From positions 399,045,993-399,109,992 of the forward strand of contig NC_058520.1 in NCBI RefSeq assembly GCF_904849725.1: DNA of 64,000 nucleotides, given 5' to 3'. Origin of the DNA: Hordeum vulgare subsp. vulgare. Its lineage: Eukaryota > Streptophyta > Magnoliopsida > Poales > Poaceae. Position 1 is the stretch's first letter; the number at the start of each line of letters is the position of its first letter. Position numbers and translations under genes: made by a program. Positions 34,775 through 46,728 of the stretch are shown here, in pieces. The notes under the pieces are model-generated. The model searched no databases and was not told the DNA's origin. It worked only from the letters and a program-made list of their open reading frames with translations.

Positions 34775-36564
34775 TGTTGGAAATATGCCTTAGAGGCAAT
34801 AATAAACAGTTATTATTATATTTCCTTGTTCAAGATAATCGTTTATTATCCATGCTAGAATTGTATTGAATGGAAACTCAGATACATGTGTGGATACATA
34901 GACAACACACTGTCCCTAGTAATCCTCTAGTTGACTAGCTGGTTGATCAAAGATGGTCAAGGTTTCCCGACCATAGACAAGTGTTGTCGCTTGATAACGG
35001 GATCACATCATTAGGAGAATGATGTGATGGACAAGACCCAAACTATGAACGTAGCATGTGATCGTGTCATTTTATTGCTACTGTTTTTCTGCATGTCAAT
35101 GTATCTGTTCCTATGACCATGAGAACATGCAATTCCCAGACACCGGAGGAAAACCTTGTGTGTAACAAACGTTGCAACTTGACTGGGTGACTATAAATGT
35201 GCTCTACAGGTATCTCCGAAGGTGTCTATTGGGTTGGCATGGATCAAGACTAGGATTTGTCACCCCGTATGATGGAGAGGTATCTCGGGACCCACTCAGT
35301 AATACAACATCACAACAAGCGTTGCAAGCAATGTGACTAAAGAGTTACCTACGTGATTTTGTATTACGGAACTAGTAAAGAGACTTGCCGGTAACAAGAT
35401 TGAACTAGGTATAGAGATACCTACGATCGAATCTCGGGCAAGTAACATACCGAAGGACAAAGGGAACGACATACGGGATTAACTAAATCCTTGACATAGA
35501 GGTTCAAACGAGAAATATCTTCGTAGAATATGTAGGAGCCAATATGTACATCCACATCCCGCTATTGGTTATTGACCAGAGAGTGTCTCAGGTCATGTCT
35601 ACATAGTTCTCGAACCCGCAGGGTCTGCACACTTAAGGTTCGGTGACATTTTCGGTATAGTTGAATTGTTGATCTTGGTAACCGAATGTTGTTATGAGAC
35701 TCGTATGAGATCTCGGATGCCACGAGGGTTTCCGGAATGGTCCGGAGACGAAGATTGATATATAGGAAGTATCCGTTTGGCTTCCGAAAGAATTTCAGGC
35801 ATTATCAGTAAAGTACCGGGAGTGACGAATGGGTTTTGGAGTTTCACCGGGAAGGGCCACCCACCCAAGAGGGAACGAAACAGGCCCAAGGATGGCGCAC
35901 TATCCCCTAGTGGGCTGGTGGCCAGCCCAAGAAGGCCTATTCGGCCGAAATAGGAGAAGGAAAGGAGAGGTGGGGCAAACCGAATTAGGGAAGGGACTCC
36001 TCCGCCAATTCGTATTGGAGGAGGACTCCTCCTCCTTGCTTGGCATGCCGGCCAACCCTAGGTATTTTTCCTTAGGGCGCCGCCCCTCCCTCCTCCTATA
36101 TATAGTGGAGGTGAGAGAGGCTTTTGGCACTTCAAGCCACGCCGCAGCCCTCTCTCCCTACACCACCTCGTGACACCCCGTAGCTAGTTCGGTGCGGTAC
36201 GGCGAAGCCCTGCCGGAGTAGCTCCACCATCATTATCGTCACGTTGTCGTGCTGTTGGAGAATTAAGCTTCCTCTTCATCTCTCTTGCTGGATCAAGAAG
36301 GCAGAGATCGTCGTCGAGCTGCACGTGTGCTGAACGTGGAGGTGTCGTCCGTTCGACGGTAGATCAGGACGAAGTTCGTGGGACGGATTGTGATTTGGAT
36401 CGTGAAAACGTTCGACTACATCAACCGCGTTTCTTAACGCTTCCCTCTTAGCGATCTACAAGGGTATGTGGATCCAATCTCCCCTCTCATAGATGATCAT
36501 CACCATGGATAGGTCTTGCGTGGGCGTGGGAAATATTTTGTTTCCCATGCAACGTTCCCCTACA
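34775..36564 (+). repeat. A1 3' LTR
   Basis: 1790 bp, starts TGTTGGAAATATGCC and ends CGTTCCCCTACA (A-A-C-A mutated). TATA box near 36097. Followed by CAGTC (36565-36569). Confidence 0.85.
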
Positions 36565-36569
36565 CAGTC

Positions 36570-36622
36570 GTGTCGTATTTAGAGACTCATGGCTTGCCTC
36601 TGGCATACTGGCACTGCTGACA
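36570..36622 (-). mobile_element. Gypsy array: middle LTR, right piece
   Basis: Ends GGCACTGCTGACA. It is followed by TTCCCCCCTCCTT (36623-36635), the complement of the unit 2 polypurine tract. It completes the LTR begun at 19219. Confidence 0.78.
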
Positions 36623-39516
36623 TTCCCCCCTCCTTGATAAGAGGCATGTCCCCAAGCCGGTGCACGAGGAAATTGCTGTTGCAAGAACTCCAAATCTTCC
36701 CATGAATCATCCTCTGAATACGACTCACACCATCGAACCAAAACTTGAGTCACTGTTTTATTGCCCATTCTTTGCATCCGACGCTCCATAATCTGGACAG
36801 GAACTCGCAATGCAACATGGTGAGATGGTAAACTTGACTGCGCATTTGTTTCACGAGGAAGGAAATGTTTGAGCTGAGACAAATGGAAAACTGGATGTAT
36901 ACGACTGCCTTCTCGAAATCCAACCTGTAAGCTACTTCACCAATTCTTTCCACAATTGGGAATGGTCCAAAGAATTTGAATGCCATCTTCTGATTCTGCA
37001 TGGAATAAACATAAGTTTGAGCATATGGTTGCAGTTTGAGAAAAACTGAATCACCAATCTCAAAAGATCTTTCAATTCTTTTTTATCTCCTTGACTCTTC
37101 ACACATTGTTGAGCTCTCAACAAATGTTGCCAACTACATACCTTCTTAGCGTAGGAGGAAGATCATAATTCATAGTACCTTGGAATGTACCTGGTAATCC
37201 TGTCAAGCCCATGCCCATCACATTGAATTCATAATGTCCATTATGGGTTTGGAATGCTGTTTTGTACTCTTCCCCAGGTGCCAACCTGATTTGATGATAG
37301 TCAGCTTTGAGGTCCAATTTGGTAAACCAAGAAGCTCCTGCCAATTCATCCAAGAGTTCATCTATAATGGGTACTGGATATTTGCCTTTCACTGTGATAG
37401 CATTGAGTTGTCTATAGTCAATTACCATTCTCCAAGTCTCTTCTTCTTTATTCTTGACTAACAAGACAGGAGAAGAAAAGGCACTGCTACTATGCCTAAG
37501 CATCCATGAGGCCAACATTTCCTTGATCTGCTTTTCCAATTCATCCTTGAAACGAGGAGCAATCCTGTAAGGTCTAACATAAATTGGTCTTGCACTTGGA
37601 ATTAAAAGATTTGTATGATCTTTGAGTCTTCTAGGAGGTAAAGTAGTTGGGGTTTCAAATAACACTGCATGTTTATCCAACTTCACTTGCAATTCTGGAT
37701 GTTGAACTTGCTTCTCAACAGGTCTTAACAAGGAAATGGAAAACACCGCAACAACCACATTTTCAGGTAACAAGCCTTGCAAAGTAACCACTTCACCTTA
37801 ATAAGGAAAGGATATCCACTTCTGAACCCAATCAACGTGCATTGGACGGTGTTGAGCAAGCCAATCCAACCCAATTATACCATCATAGCTTGTTAGTGGT
37901 AACAATTTGAAGTCACTGTTGAACTGAACTGATCCACATTTCCACAAGCTCTTGGATAACATTGCATCACATTGCAATAGGCCTCCACCATCTACAGATA
38001 CTGACACACGAGAAGTCCGTTGGACCTTGGTGAATCTATGTTGCAGGGCATTGTCTATAAAATAATGTGTACTACGAGAATCCACTAGAAAAATCAATTC
38101 CATTCCTTGCACCTCAATTAACAATTGCAGAGTTGGTTCATTAGACTGTTTCCCCACAGCAGCAGCAGACAGATTCATACTACAAACAGACACGTGCTCT
38201 TGATCAGTTGTAGAGGATGTATCTATTGCTTCTTGTGCTTGAATGTGATCAATCAACTCTTGAACCAGATGTAAATGAACTGACGATTTGCACATATGAT
38301 CCTTAGACCATCTTTCACCACACACAAAGCAGAACCCCTTGGACTTGCGATAAGCACATAATGCAGATCACTTATCCTCAGATGGAGCAGTTTTGAGAGT
38401 TTCAGTTGATCGTTTGCTATCAGCAAAACTAGCTCTAGGTGGAAGAGGAAGATGAAGAGCACATGATCTCTGGTTTGTAGAACTGTTCAAAGATCTAAGA
38501 CCACCAGCAAGCTCTTCATGTAACGGTGCCAGATCGTATGTAGCATCCAAATCCTTGGGCTTCTTCAAAGCAACAACCACACGAACACTAGGCTTCAGAC
38601 AGTCTAGGAAGCGAGTGGTGTAGTGGAGATGATTGGGGGCTTCCTCATAAGCAGATAGTTGATCATATAAATCAGCAAATCTATCCACATAATCAACAAC
38701 GGTACTGGTTTGTGAAATATGGAACAACTGACGCAACAATGTCTGATGCTGATTACGACCAAATCGGCTCTGCAAACTTGAAGAGAATTCAGACCAGGAT
38801 GCTTGGGAACAGCGAGTTGCATCGATTCAAGCCAGCGAGCAGTTGTACCTTCAAATTGCGATGTAGCTAACGAAATCCAACAATGTTGAGGAGTACACCA
38901 GAGCCGGAACTGATCCTCACACCGAGTTTGCTAGAGCCGTGGATTCGCACCATCAAAACGAGGGAGATCCACTCGCACACCAAATGATAGTGCATCAGCA
39001 GCATCAGGGTAAGGCGCATCACGCGTAGTAGAAGAAGGACGAAGACGAAAAATGGAATCTTGCGCACCTCTGATCGGAGGAGGGACATACGGAGCATGTG
39101 CCTTCACCCGATGATCCTGGCAGAAGCCAAGGGAGTCGACGGCAGAATTGCGGCCACCCCTAGCAAGTCGAATGGCCGAAGCTTCACGCCGCCCAGGCGC
39201 TTCTCTCGGCCAGTCAGCGCGGACGGCCAAGAGCTCGAGCACAAGCTCCTCCCGCACCCCGTCGACACGGGCCGTCAATAGCCCGTCGAGCGTAGTGGTG
39301 TTGGCCTGGATGAGCTTGTCGACGACTTGAAGAAGGTTCTCACCGTGCTCCTTGAAACGCTGATCCAGATTGGCGGTGAAGTCCGCCCACACCAACGAGT
39401 ACACGCCGCGCCCCTCTTCCGACAGCTTGTCCATCACCGCCGCTCGCCACCGATCACGGCACCGCGTCACGTACGGGTGCCATGACAGCTCCAGGACCAC
39501 CAAATCTGATATCAAG
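36623..39516 (-). pseudogene. Gypsy chromovirus gag-pol, unit 2 (internally deleted)
   Basis: Minus strand. Gag runs about 39440-38370 (M-D-K-L-S-E-E-G-R-G-V-Y; Y-V-D-R-F-A-D-L-Y-D-Q-L). The protease (38325-37798) has F-L-V-D-S-R-S-T-H-Y-F-I, the same D-S-R as unit 1. The RT N-terminal half (37791-37131) has V-I-D-Y-R-Q-L-N and D-L-K-A-D-Y-H-Q-I-R-L, then a junction at about 37131. About 1.76 kb present in unit 1 (RT palm end, RNase H, integrase core) is missing, and the sequence resumes in the integrase C-terminal and chromodomain-like part (37120-36640). It keeps the gag stretch lost from unit 1. PBS CTGATATCAAG is next to the right LTR. Confidence 0.83.
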
Positions 39517-39852
39517 TGTAAGGTAGCTCTCGATCTAGCTAGGTCGCAGCAATAAAGTTGCGTGTGATTCCGCCCAACCACCCTCACAACAACTAACAGA
39601 GGAATTCAAAATTACAAGTCTCGGCCGAAGCCGCCGTCCAAACCGCAAGTATAACAGAAGGAGAATGAAAGTATTTAACAACAAGCCCACTCTCGGCCGG
39701 TATTCAACTTGGGCCGGCTCACGTTGTCAACGGGCCGTCGTCTAGGTTCCCGCGCTGGCGTGTCTCTTCTCTGAATCCCTTCATCGACAGGTTCGTCAGT
39801 CGTCGTCTTTAGAGACTCCTGGCTTGCCTCCGGCGTACTCGCATTGCTGATA
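39517..39852 (-). mobile_element. Gypsy array: right LTR
   Basis: 336 bp, TGTAAGGTAGCTCTCGATC to GCATTGCTGATA. It acts as the 5' LTR of unit 2 and is followed by a third internal fragment, so it is shared between two units. Confidence 0.8.
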
Positions 39853-40107
39853 TTTCTTCCTTCTTGAGAAGCGGCTTGTACTCAAATCGTTGCACGAGAA
39901 AATTGTTGTTGCGAGAACTCTAAATCTTTTCATGAATCATCCTCTAAAGACGACTCAGACCATCGAACCAAAACTTGAGTCACTGTTTTATTGCACATTC
40001 TTCGCATCCGGTGCTGTACAATCTGGACATGAACAAGATGATGAGATGGTAAACTTGACTGCACATTTATTTCACGAGGAAGGAAACGTTTGAGCTGGAA
40101 AACTGGA
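39853..40107 (-). pseudogene. Gypsy array: third internal fragment (3' end of pol)
   Basis: Begins with a degraded polypurine tract complement (TTTCTTCCTTCTT). It is colinear with 11171-11440 and 36623-36895, including the F-L-P-R-E and chromodomain-like coding tail on the minus strand. Homology stops at about 40107 within GGAAAACTGGA. The rest of unit 3 is absent; next comes the 5' flank of TAF7. Confidence 0.78.
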
Positions 40108-40174
40108 CTCTCCGGGGCAAACAAAAGGGGAAGGGATCTTATCACAGAGTTGGATTCCCGGCGGTCCAATTGCC
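40108..40174 (+). promoter_or_regulatory. 67-bp TAF7 5' flank (probable 5'UTR)
   Basis: The only non-repeat sequence between the Gypsy array and the TAF7 ATG. It is purine-rich at first (AAAAGGGGAAGGG). No TATA box is seen. The proximal promoter must lie in the retrotransposon, or has been lost. Confidence 0.5.
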
Positions 40175-42507
40175 ATGGACGAGCAGTTCATCCTCCGCGT
40201 GCCCCCATCCGTGGCGGAGCGGATCGAGCGTCTTATGAGCGAATCTGCCGCCGGCTCGTCCTCCAACCCCGACGACGCCTCCCTCGACCTCTCCTTCTCA
40301 GGTGCTCCCCGCCTCTCTCCCCCCTACCCGCCCCGCGAATTTTACTTGCTGTTTCCGCGGGAAATTGCTGTAGGGAAGTAGAACTGCGGATTTGTGAGGG
40401 CAACAGAGACGGGTATTTCGCGGAGCGCGGAGAATACGCTGCAAAAGGGGAGCTTAATTGTCAGATGGTAGTTGGCAGAGCAGCACGTCCGCGCGCTGTT
40501 TGACCAACTGCTCAAACTAGGCACCCTGAAGGCTGCCGAGGGGCGTTCCGTCCAGAGATTGCTACCGGTTGTGTTTCGGATAGCGCGAACGCCACAGCGG
40601 GCGTGGAATCGGCCTTGCGGGTACCCCGCCCTAGGGATATCTCGCACCACTGACTGGCATCATGGTGTGTGTTCAGCAGTCTTATCATGTCAGTTTTCGC
40701 AGTACTTTGAAGCAAATGGTCCAGGGCCGGACGGCCGCCGATTAACATCGACAAAGCTCAACAGTGATTAGGGCTATTGAAGTTATCGATGCCCTAATTG
40801 TTTTTGCAGTGATAGGTAGGTTAGAATGTGTTGATAGCAGATTGGTCAGTTGCAAATTGCAACCATCTCATTAACACAGGATAAATTAGCCTGCTTGCTG
40901 ACGCAGACTAATACATAATCAAATATCACTGTAACACGAAAGCTTACGTTTGTGTAGTTCCTCTATAGCTTAGCAGTTGTTGAAATTCTGGGTTCTTACC
41001 TGCGGATGAGGCGAGACCAATTTCAAGATCTCACTTAATTGTTGTCTGTATTCTTATTCCCCTCTTCACTAGTTACTGAGATTGCATTTCCATATGCTCA
41101 GATGAGCTTAACTTGGCTTATCTGTACAAAACCATGAAACCAGTCAGTATTTGGTATCGGTAATAAAAAGGAAACTTGGATTCAGTAAATATATGACTCT
41201 AAAGAGCTTAATCCTTTTCATTGTGGCATACCAGGCTTGTATTCGACAACCTCTGCAATTATGACCTTCAAATGCTGATTACCAAACTTTTGATGTAACA
41301 CCGTCTATGTGCATAGTCAGCTTATGCACTCATTTACAGTAGTAGTAAAATGCAATGGTCTCTCTTGATTTTCAAGAATAAAATACAGTAGCCTATGATT
41401 GTTAGCAGAACTGAATTTTATTTAATCCTTATTGCCTTCTGGTTGATGGTATTTTTGCTCCTACAGAGGATGGAAGGAGTGGCACATTTATGATTGGTAA
41501 CCAGAGGTTTCCTGCATCTCTCTTGGATCTCCCAACCGTTGTGGAGTCATATAAGACATATGATGATTCCTTTTTAGTTAAAACTGCTGATGTTGGTCAG
41601 GTAAAAGTGAAGATTTGTGTATATATCTTGTTAATTTGTAGGCTTTGTAATCATTTTAAACTGAAACAGATGGTAATGGTAAGAGAAGAAGATGATCCTG
41701 CTCCAGAAGGAGTTGAATACAAGCATGGACTTACTCCTCCAATGAGGGATGCACGCAGGCGACGTTTTCGCAGAGAGCCTGACTTGAGTGTATATGAATT
41801 GACTAACCTTCCGCCATATTTGTTTCCCAATGTTGATGAGAACACACTGTTAATGAGGACGCTAAAGCCTGCATACACTCATTTTGCAGGCAGAGCTTGT
41901 TCACCGAGTTGAGAAGGATCTTATGAGTATTATGCAAGGAGTGCCTGTCAGTATCCTTTTGATCCATGTGATTTTTGCCAAATGCTTTGCCTTATTGCAA
42001 TAGAACAAATGACTAGTAATTTGTTTTGTTCTGTATTGTTTAGCTGGTAGCTTTGCACTTCCATTGGCTCATCAACTTCCTAATGAGTAAACTGCTTGCC
42101 CTTTACGTTAGAAGACATGATATCTATATGTAGTTCCCTTGTTGATAAGGATAACGTTGATAATCTCTTAAGCATGTCGTTATAGTGATCACATATAGTG
42201 GTTTCCAAACCTAACCTTCAAAACTTGGAATGCCTTGTTTAAAGGTGTTCTGTATCAGGACTGCATCGCGGTTATGGGTCAAACCATCATAAAAGGAAAC
42301 CTCGCTGTTTATATGCGAATCTGTCTGCGTATAAAGTTCTTTAACTTGTTTGTAGACCAGAATGCTAGTGCAACTGGACGTGGTGAAGGCGGTGATCGCA
42401 AGAAAGCTGCACCAGCTCCTGTACCCAAGCCTGACGTTCAAGAGCCTGCTGCAAATCGCGAAGAAGCTGACGCTGATAGGAGCGACTCTGATGAGTCGGA
42501 CAGCTGA
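40175..42507 (+). CDS. TAF7: TFIID subunit 7 (TAF7), five exons
   Basis: Exons at 40175-40301, 41467-41600, 41670-41789, 41890-41950 and 42356-42507, joined in frame to 197 codons plus TGA. All four introns have GT...AG ends. The product matches plant TAF7 (TAFII55 N-terminal domain, residues about 3-160). It starts M-D-E-Q-F-I-L-R-V-P-P and continues L-D-L-S-F-S across the first splice. Next come F-P-A-S-L-L-D-L-P, V-E-S-Y-K-T-Y-D-D and K-T-A-D-V-G-Q, then H-G-L-T-P-P-M-R-D-A-R-R-R-R-F-R-R. The tail is acidic, S-D-S-D-E-S-D-S. TAF7 is a nuclear subunit of TFIID and takes part in RNA polymerase II initiation. The length is normal for the plant family. The reading frame is intact. The exon 4-5 junction is the least certain; read-through frames into introns 2 and 3 are not the protein. 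A Gypsy remnant ends 67 bp before the ATG. Confidence 0.9.
40302..41466 (+). other. TAF7 intron 1
   Basis: 1165 bp, GTGCTC...CTACAG. The first 470 bp is GC-rich with short open frames of no known family; the rest is AT-rich. No transposon recognised. Confidence 0.7.
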
Positions 42508-42850
42508 AGTGGACCAGAATAGACAGTGCAGCTTCAGTTGGCCGAGCAAACCCAGTGTATGTATATAAGGCAATTCAGATCAAAGAATGCGCGCGCTTGT
42601 TGTCTTCTCCTGTACTGACTATCATCTCATCAGCAATAATAAGAGTATGACTTTGCATTCTGGTGGAAGAGTGTCCGTATCCTCCCATAAGGTGGTGCTG
42701 AGCCCTTATTTGTTCCGCGGGACGTTGATTACTGCAGTGCCGCAATGTTGCTGATTTCATAAGATTCACTTGTGCATGCTGAAGATTTCATGAGCTTCAT
42801 TTTGTGGCAGCTCTATTTCATGAGCTTCAATGCATTTCACTTTTTCTCTC
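42508..42850 (+). other. TAF7 3' flank, probable 3'UTR
   Basis: AATAATAAG near 42635 is a possible plant polyadenylation signal about 130 bp after the stop. Nothing else recognised. Confidence 0.45.
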
Positions 42851-43250
42851 TAGCCAGGCATAACCCCTTTCTATTAAATGAATAACGAAAATGCAACCAT
42901 CCGAACCAGAGTTTGAAGTAGCGGGAAAGGGGAAGCAAGTTCAACGCATCGCGGGAAAACCCACCACAGGTGCTCGTCGTCAGAACACCTGACGACACCA
43001 AAATCCATTCATCCTAAGGACAGTTTTAAACGCCCACGCAGGAGCACCACAAGGCAAAACACCCACACAGGGGCAAGGCCACCGCAGGTATCAGGACTAA
43101 ACCCAGGAACAAAAGACCACCTACTGAAACAAAATAAGACCATCACCAGTAACAAAATCAGTTGCACATCCTGCCATCAGCCTAGCCTGAACTCTCTTGT
43201 GCTGCTGCACAGATCCTCATCATCTTGTTGGCATTGTCCTTCAGCATCAT
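42851..43250 (-). other. Possible LINE-type 3' end fragment
   Basis: Read on the minus strand it ends AATAGAAAGGGGTTATGCCT followed by GGCTAGAGAGAAAAA. That resembles the 3' ends of Triticeae non-LTR elements or a gene 3'UTR. No coding frame supports it. Confidence 0.25.
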
Positions 43251-43257
43251 GGCTCCT

Positions 43258-43503
43258 CTCCTCAGATCGTCCCTGTCACCATGTTTAAGAAAGAAGCGCA
43301 GGAAGCAAAGACAATTTCAAATGGAGAGTTAGGAAAGTTAAATTCGAGGGTCACCCTATTACGGCAGTTCCATAAAGCCTCTCCTCAGATCGTCCCTGTC
43401 ACCATGTTTAAGAAAAGAGCGCAGGAATCAAAGACAATTTCAAATGGAGAGTTAGGAAACTTAAATTTGAGCGTCGCCCTATTACGGCAGTTCCATAAAG
43501 CCT
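43258..43503. repeat. 123-bp tandem duplication
   Basis: 43258-43380 and 43381-43503 are head-to-tail copies, each from CTCCTCAGATCGTCCCTGTC to CCATAAAGCCT. They differ at about 8 positions. Not a recognised transposon. Confidence 0.92.
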
Positions 43504-45866
43504 AGTAAACAGCAGCTAAACCGGCAGTATAAAAAGCAGCCCCTTCTGGGAAGAAAGCATAGCAATAAGCATAGAATTGCCAAATGTTATTAGGGCACAA
43601 ATCGGTACCAAAAACCGAAGCAACAGTCCGCTGGGCAATGCTGGCCATTGGACATCACTTGATCTGGTAAAACAAAAGAGCTTCTGCTCTTCCGGCTTTG
43701 ACTGTTGTCTGTGATCCTGTTCCCAGGTACTGAATTTAGGAAGTGAAATAAGACAAAGATCACTAGAACAAAGACTTTCTGAAGTTACGGCCCAGGTTAA
43801 ATTTTCTCTCCAAATCCAGATACTTCGATTACATTGTCACCAATCTTTTGAGCAGTGCAATTGCTGGCAGAATATCCACCCACGAAATCAATACTTAGTG
43901 AACAATCGAACAACATGATTTCCACACATCCTTGCACTTCTTCAGTATCATCACAAGTCTAAAGTCTAATTCCATCATACCAACAAACAGAATAACCCAG
44001 ATCAATGCAAACCGCAAAATTACAATGACGCTGACACTGGGGTATTCATACAAATCCAGAGTCGGGTTATCTAGGCTAACGATGTCACATCCTCTTAAAA
44101 ATCATGCTCATTCTCATTCGCAAAAGAGGGAAGCCACGTTTAAGTCAGCAGCGTTCTGGCACCGAGAAACAATTGATGGTGGTAAAATCATGCAGCGCCG
44201 CATCAAATTTGATTATCCAGCGCTCCTGCCTCCTGCAACCAAAAAGGGCAACATCGTGATCCAAGGCAAAACAAAATATTACAACTAGAAGCAAAGATAT
44301 GATTATGTCAAAAGTGTCTGCATTTATTTATACTCCTTCAAAACATCCTAGCAATAGTTGTCGGTGTGATGTCTAGGAAAACATTACAACTAGAAGGAAA
44401 GATATGGTCATGTCAAAAGTGTCAACTATCAGGAGAGCACTTCACAAAATAAGGGAAACAAAGAAACCTAAGCATAAGAATCACAATCTCAAGTACAAAA
44501 ATTAGTATGGTTAATGCTTCAAAGCATTCTAACAGCAGTTGTAAATGCGAGTAGCAGACATGCAGCAACTCCCCGTGCATAATATGACTACAAACTGGTA
44601 TTTGAGGTAGATTTCCTTTCCATCAGTGCGTACAAAAGAACAGTAGGTTTTCAAGCTCAAAACACCAAATCAACTAGTGTAGCGGTCATGACTACTCAAA
44701 ACATAAGTCAGTAACAAGGTAGACATCCACAAACTCTCAGTTCAAAATCTAACAGACTATACTCAGCAACATTAGTATTTTGAAGTGAAACATTATGTCA
44801 AAAGCTCCCTTCGTTCACAATGTACAACCATTGGAAGTTGTGACAGATTCACGGTCGACTAAAATTGTGGGTTGATGAGATGGTTAGTGACTTAGTGTTC
44901 TTCTGGATTTGGTTGCAAAGCCGGTTAATCCAGGTCAATGACCCAGCAATAAAGCTCTTTATTCTTGAGTTAGATAACAATTTCATTCTAATCCAGGTAT
45001 ATTTGGGAGCTCTCTGATGAGTACCAGAGGTAGTAGCTTCAGGTCCCGGTGACTATGGTTGAAAACTTGAAATCATCATACTTCAATGAAAATGAAAGTC
45101 TCGTTATCTCTCAGCATTCCAGACAAAACAAAGTTGGCTGCTGCTACTAGTTGTCAGGCAGCAAGCTTATCTTGATAGCTAAGGAAAACTACCAGACCAG
45201 ACCTATACTACTATTCTACATGACACAAGGATTATACTAACAAGATCCAAAACATTCAGGTATTTCACATCTCGTGAATAAGCCAAAAACAATATGCCTA
45301 CTCCTCAATTCTCACAGCTTTAGGAGGATCTCAAACAATCATAATCATCCTGTGTATGTTCCTCAGAAAAAACAAAGTATCACATGGCATTCTAAAGGCT
45401 GGAATAACATATTTTACTGCGTCTCTCTAGATAGCTCATAAATTCTTTGGAGTAAATTTCCCACGCCAATCTAATATTATCACTAACGCATGCCACAGAA
45501 AACAACGAAAACCTCCACCCGCATCTTTGATCAGAAAAAATGGGTGGTGCACCAGTTACATTTACAGTGGACAATATGTTTATGGTGTACACCTCAACAG
45601 TAGCAGTGGGACTGTAGGGCGCCTGCACCGTCCAATTAGCTACATGAGGGAAGAATCACAAAGCACAAACTCCAACAATCAAAAGAAACAACTCCTTGAT
45701 GAGAGTGTTCAATTTCTGATCCAAGGGCTATGTGCAGGATGAACTGCAGCCAATCTGGTTCGTCCACACGAAATCTAATAGGTGAAATCCCCGAAAGAGC
45801 GAATTACACTATTAATACAAGAAATTGTCGAGAAAGTTCAGTTCCAGACATTTTTACACTTGAGTA
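43504..45866. other. Intergenic, no gene seen
   Basis: AT-rich low-copy-looking sequence between the convergent genes. It contains a 41-bp direct repeat (44278-44318 and 44383-44423, ATTACAACTAGAAG...AAAAGTGTC). Short open frames have no family resemblance. Confidence 0.45.
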
Positions 45867-45948
45867 CTCCCTCTGTTCGTTAGTATAAGACATTTTTTTT
45901 ACTTACCATAAGTCTAAAAAATGTCTTATATTAATGAACAGAGGTTGC
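45867..45948. mobile_element. Stowaway MITE (short, right end eroded)
   Basis: Starts CTCCCTCTGTTCGTTAGTAT after TA. The inner arms AGTATAAGACATTTTTTT and AAAAAATGTCTTATATTAAT pair, and it ends GAACAGAGG. The right terminal GGGAG-TA is lost. Confidence 0.8.
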
Positions 45949-46728
45949 ACAAAACAGCTCAGTCCAACCACGTGAGCCAACGTGGCACGCCATGTAGTTT
46001 TTTGAAAACTTGCAGTTGCAACTTATTAATTTGGTCCTCCTTGATCATTTAATCTTCAGAATAGCCACTGGACCTAAATTCTCAAATTGGACGTCAAATC
46101 CCTAGCCCAATCGCCGTTCCTCTTGTCCCCAAATCAAGCGGCGGCACTCATGCCACCCCTCTCGGACATGTCTCCTATCCCACTCACTCAACCCAGGGAC
46201 GACACCATGGATGAATAGCGAGGCGGAGGGCGAAGCAAGAGGGGGCGCTGCACATGGCATTGGTGAAGTGCACGTCTTGCCAAAAAAAAAAACCATGGTG
46301 ATGTATTTCCAAAGTGAACTGATGAACATCATTGCTTACATTGCAAGATTTAACTTTCTAAGTATTTGCATGAACATATGTGAAAAAGGGAATTGTAATC
46401 CTAACAGAGCAATCTACGAAAACAGGAAACTACTGATACATTTACCACTTAATACCATACAGCATTCGCAAATCAACTACAAATTTGTGCCATTAACTAC
46501 CAATTACAGAGAGATTAATCAAGAGCATGAAAAAACCTAATTGAAATCAACATAACGAACTGCAAAGAGCACAAAAAACTACAGTCCACAACCACAACTA
46601 ATTCCCTCTGACACGTCCGTTCCCCTCGCCCTCACGTGTCACTCACGCGCGAAAAATACAGCTCAAATGCTCCAGATCAACGTGGCATTCCACATCAGCG
46701 TCGCGTGAGTGGGTCGGGCTGTTTTGTA
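45949..46728. other. Intergenic, no gene seen
   Basis: Includes a GC-rich patch (46090-46260), an A-rich run near 46282, and AT-rich sequence. No homology recognised. Confidence 0.4.

Larger units (their letters stand above)
19528..36564 (+). mobile_element. Angela-type Copia element A1 (hosts A2)
   Basis: Complete outline: 5' LTR 19528-21313, variant primer site GTGGCATCATGAGC at 21314, and gag-pol in two parts (22569-22734 and 31321-34608). The purine tract AAGTGGGAGAC is at 34764-34774 and the 3' LTR at 34775-36564. Element A2 sits in gag. The LTRs differ visibly at many sites, so A1 is older than A2. Coding capacity is lost through many stops and a deletion. It inserted in the middle LTR of the Gypsy array. 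Confidence 0.88.

Noticed and set aside
38931..39587. 218-codon open frame as a host gene
   Set aside because: It starts inside the Gypsy LTR and contains the gag N-terminus also found at 18958-19136. It is retrotransposon sequence.
40472..40771. 99-codon open frame in TAF7 intron 1
   Set aside because: No family resemblance, and it lies wholly inside an intron with consistent splice sites.
41490..41912. 140-codon open frame in the TAF7 region
   Set aside because: It reads through introns 2 and 3; splicing at GT-AG sites restores the conserved TAF7 protein instead.
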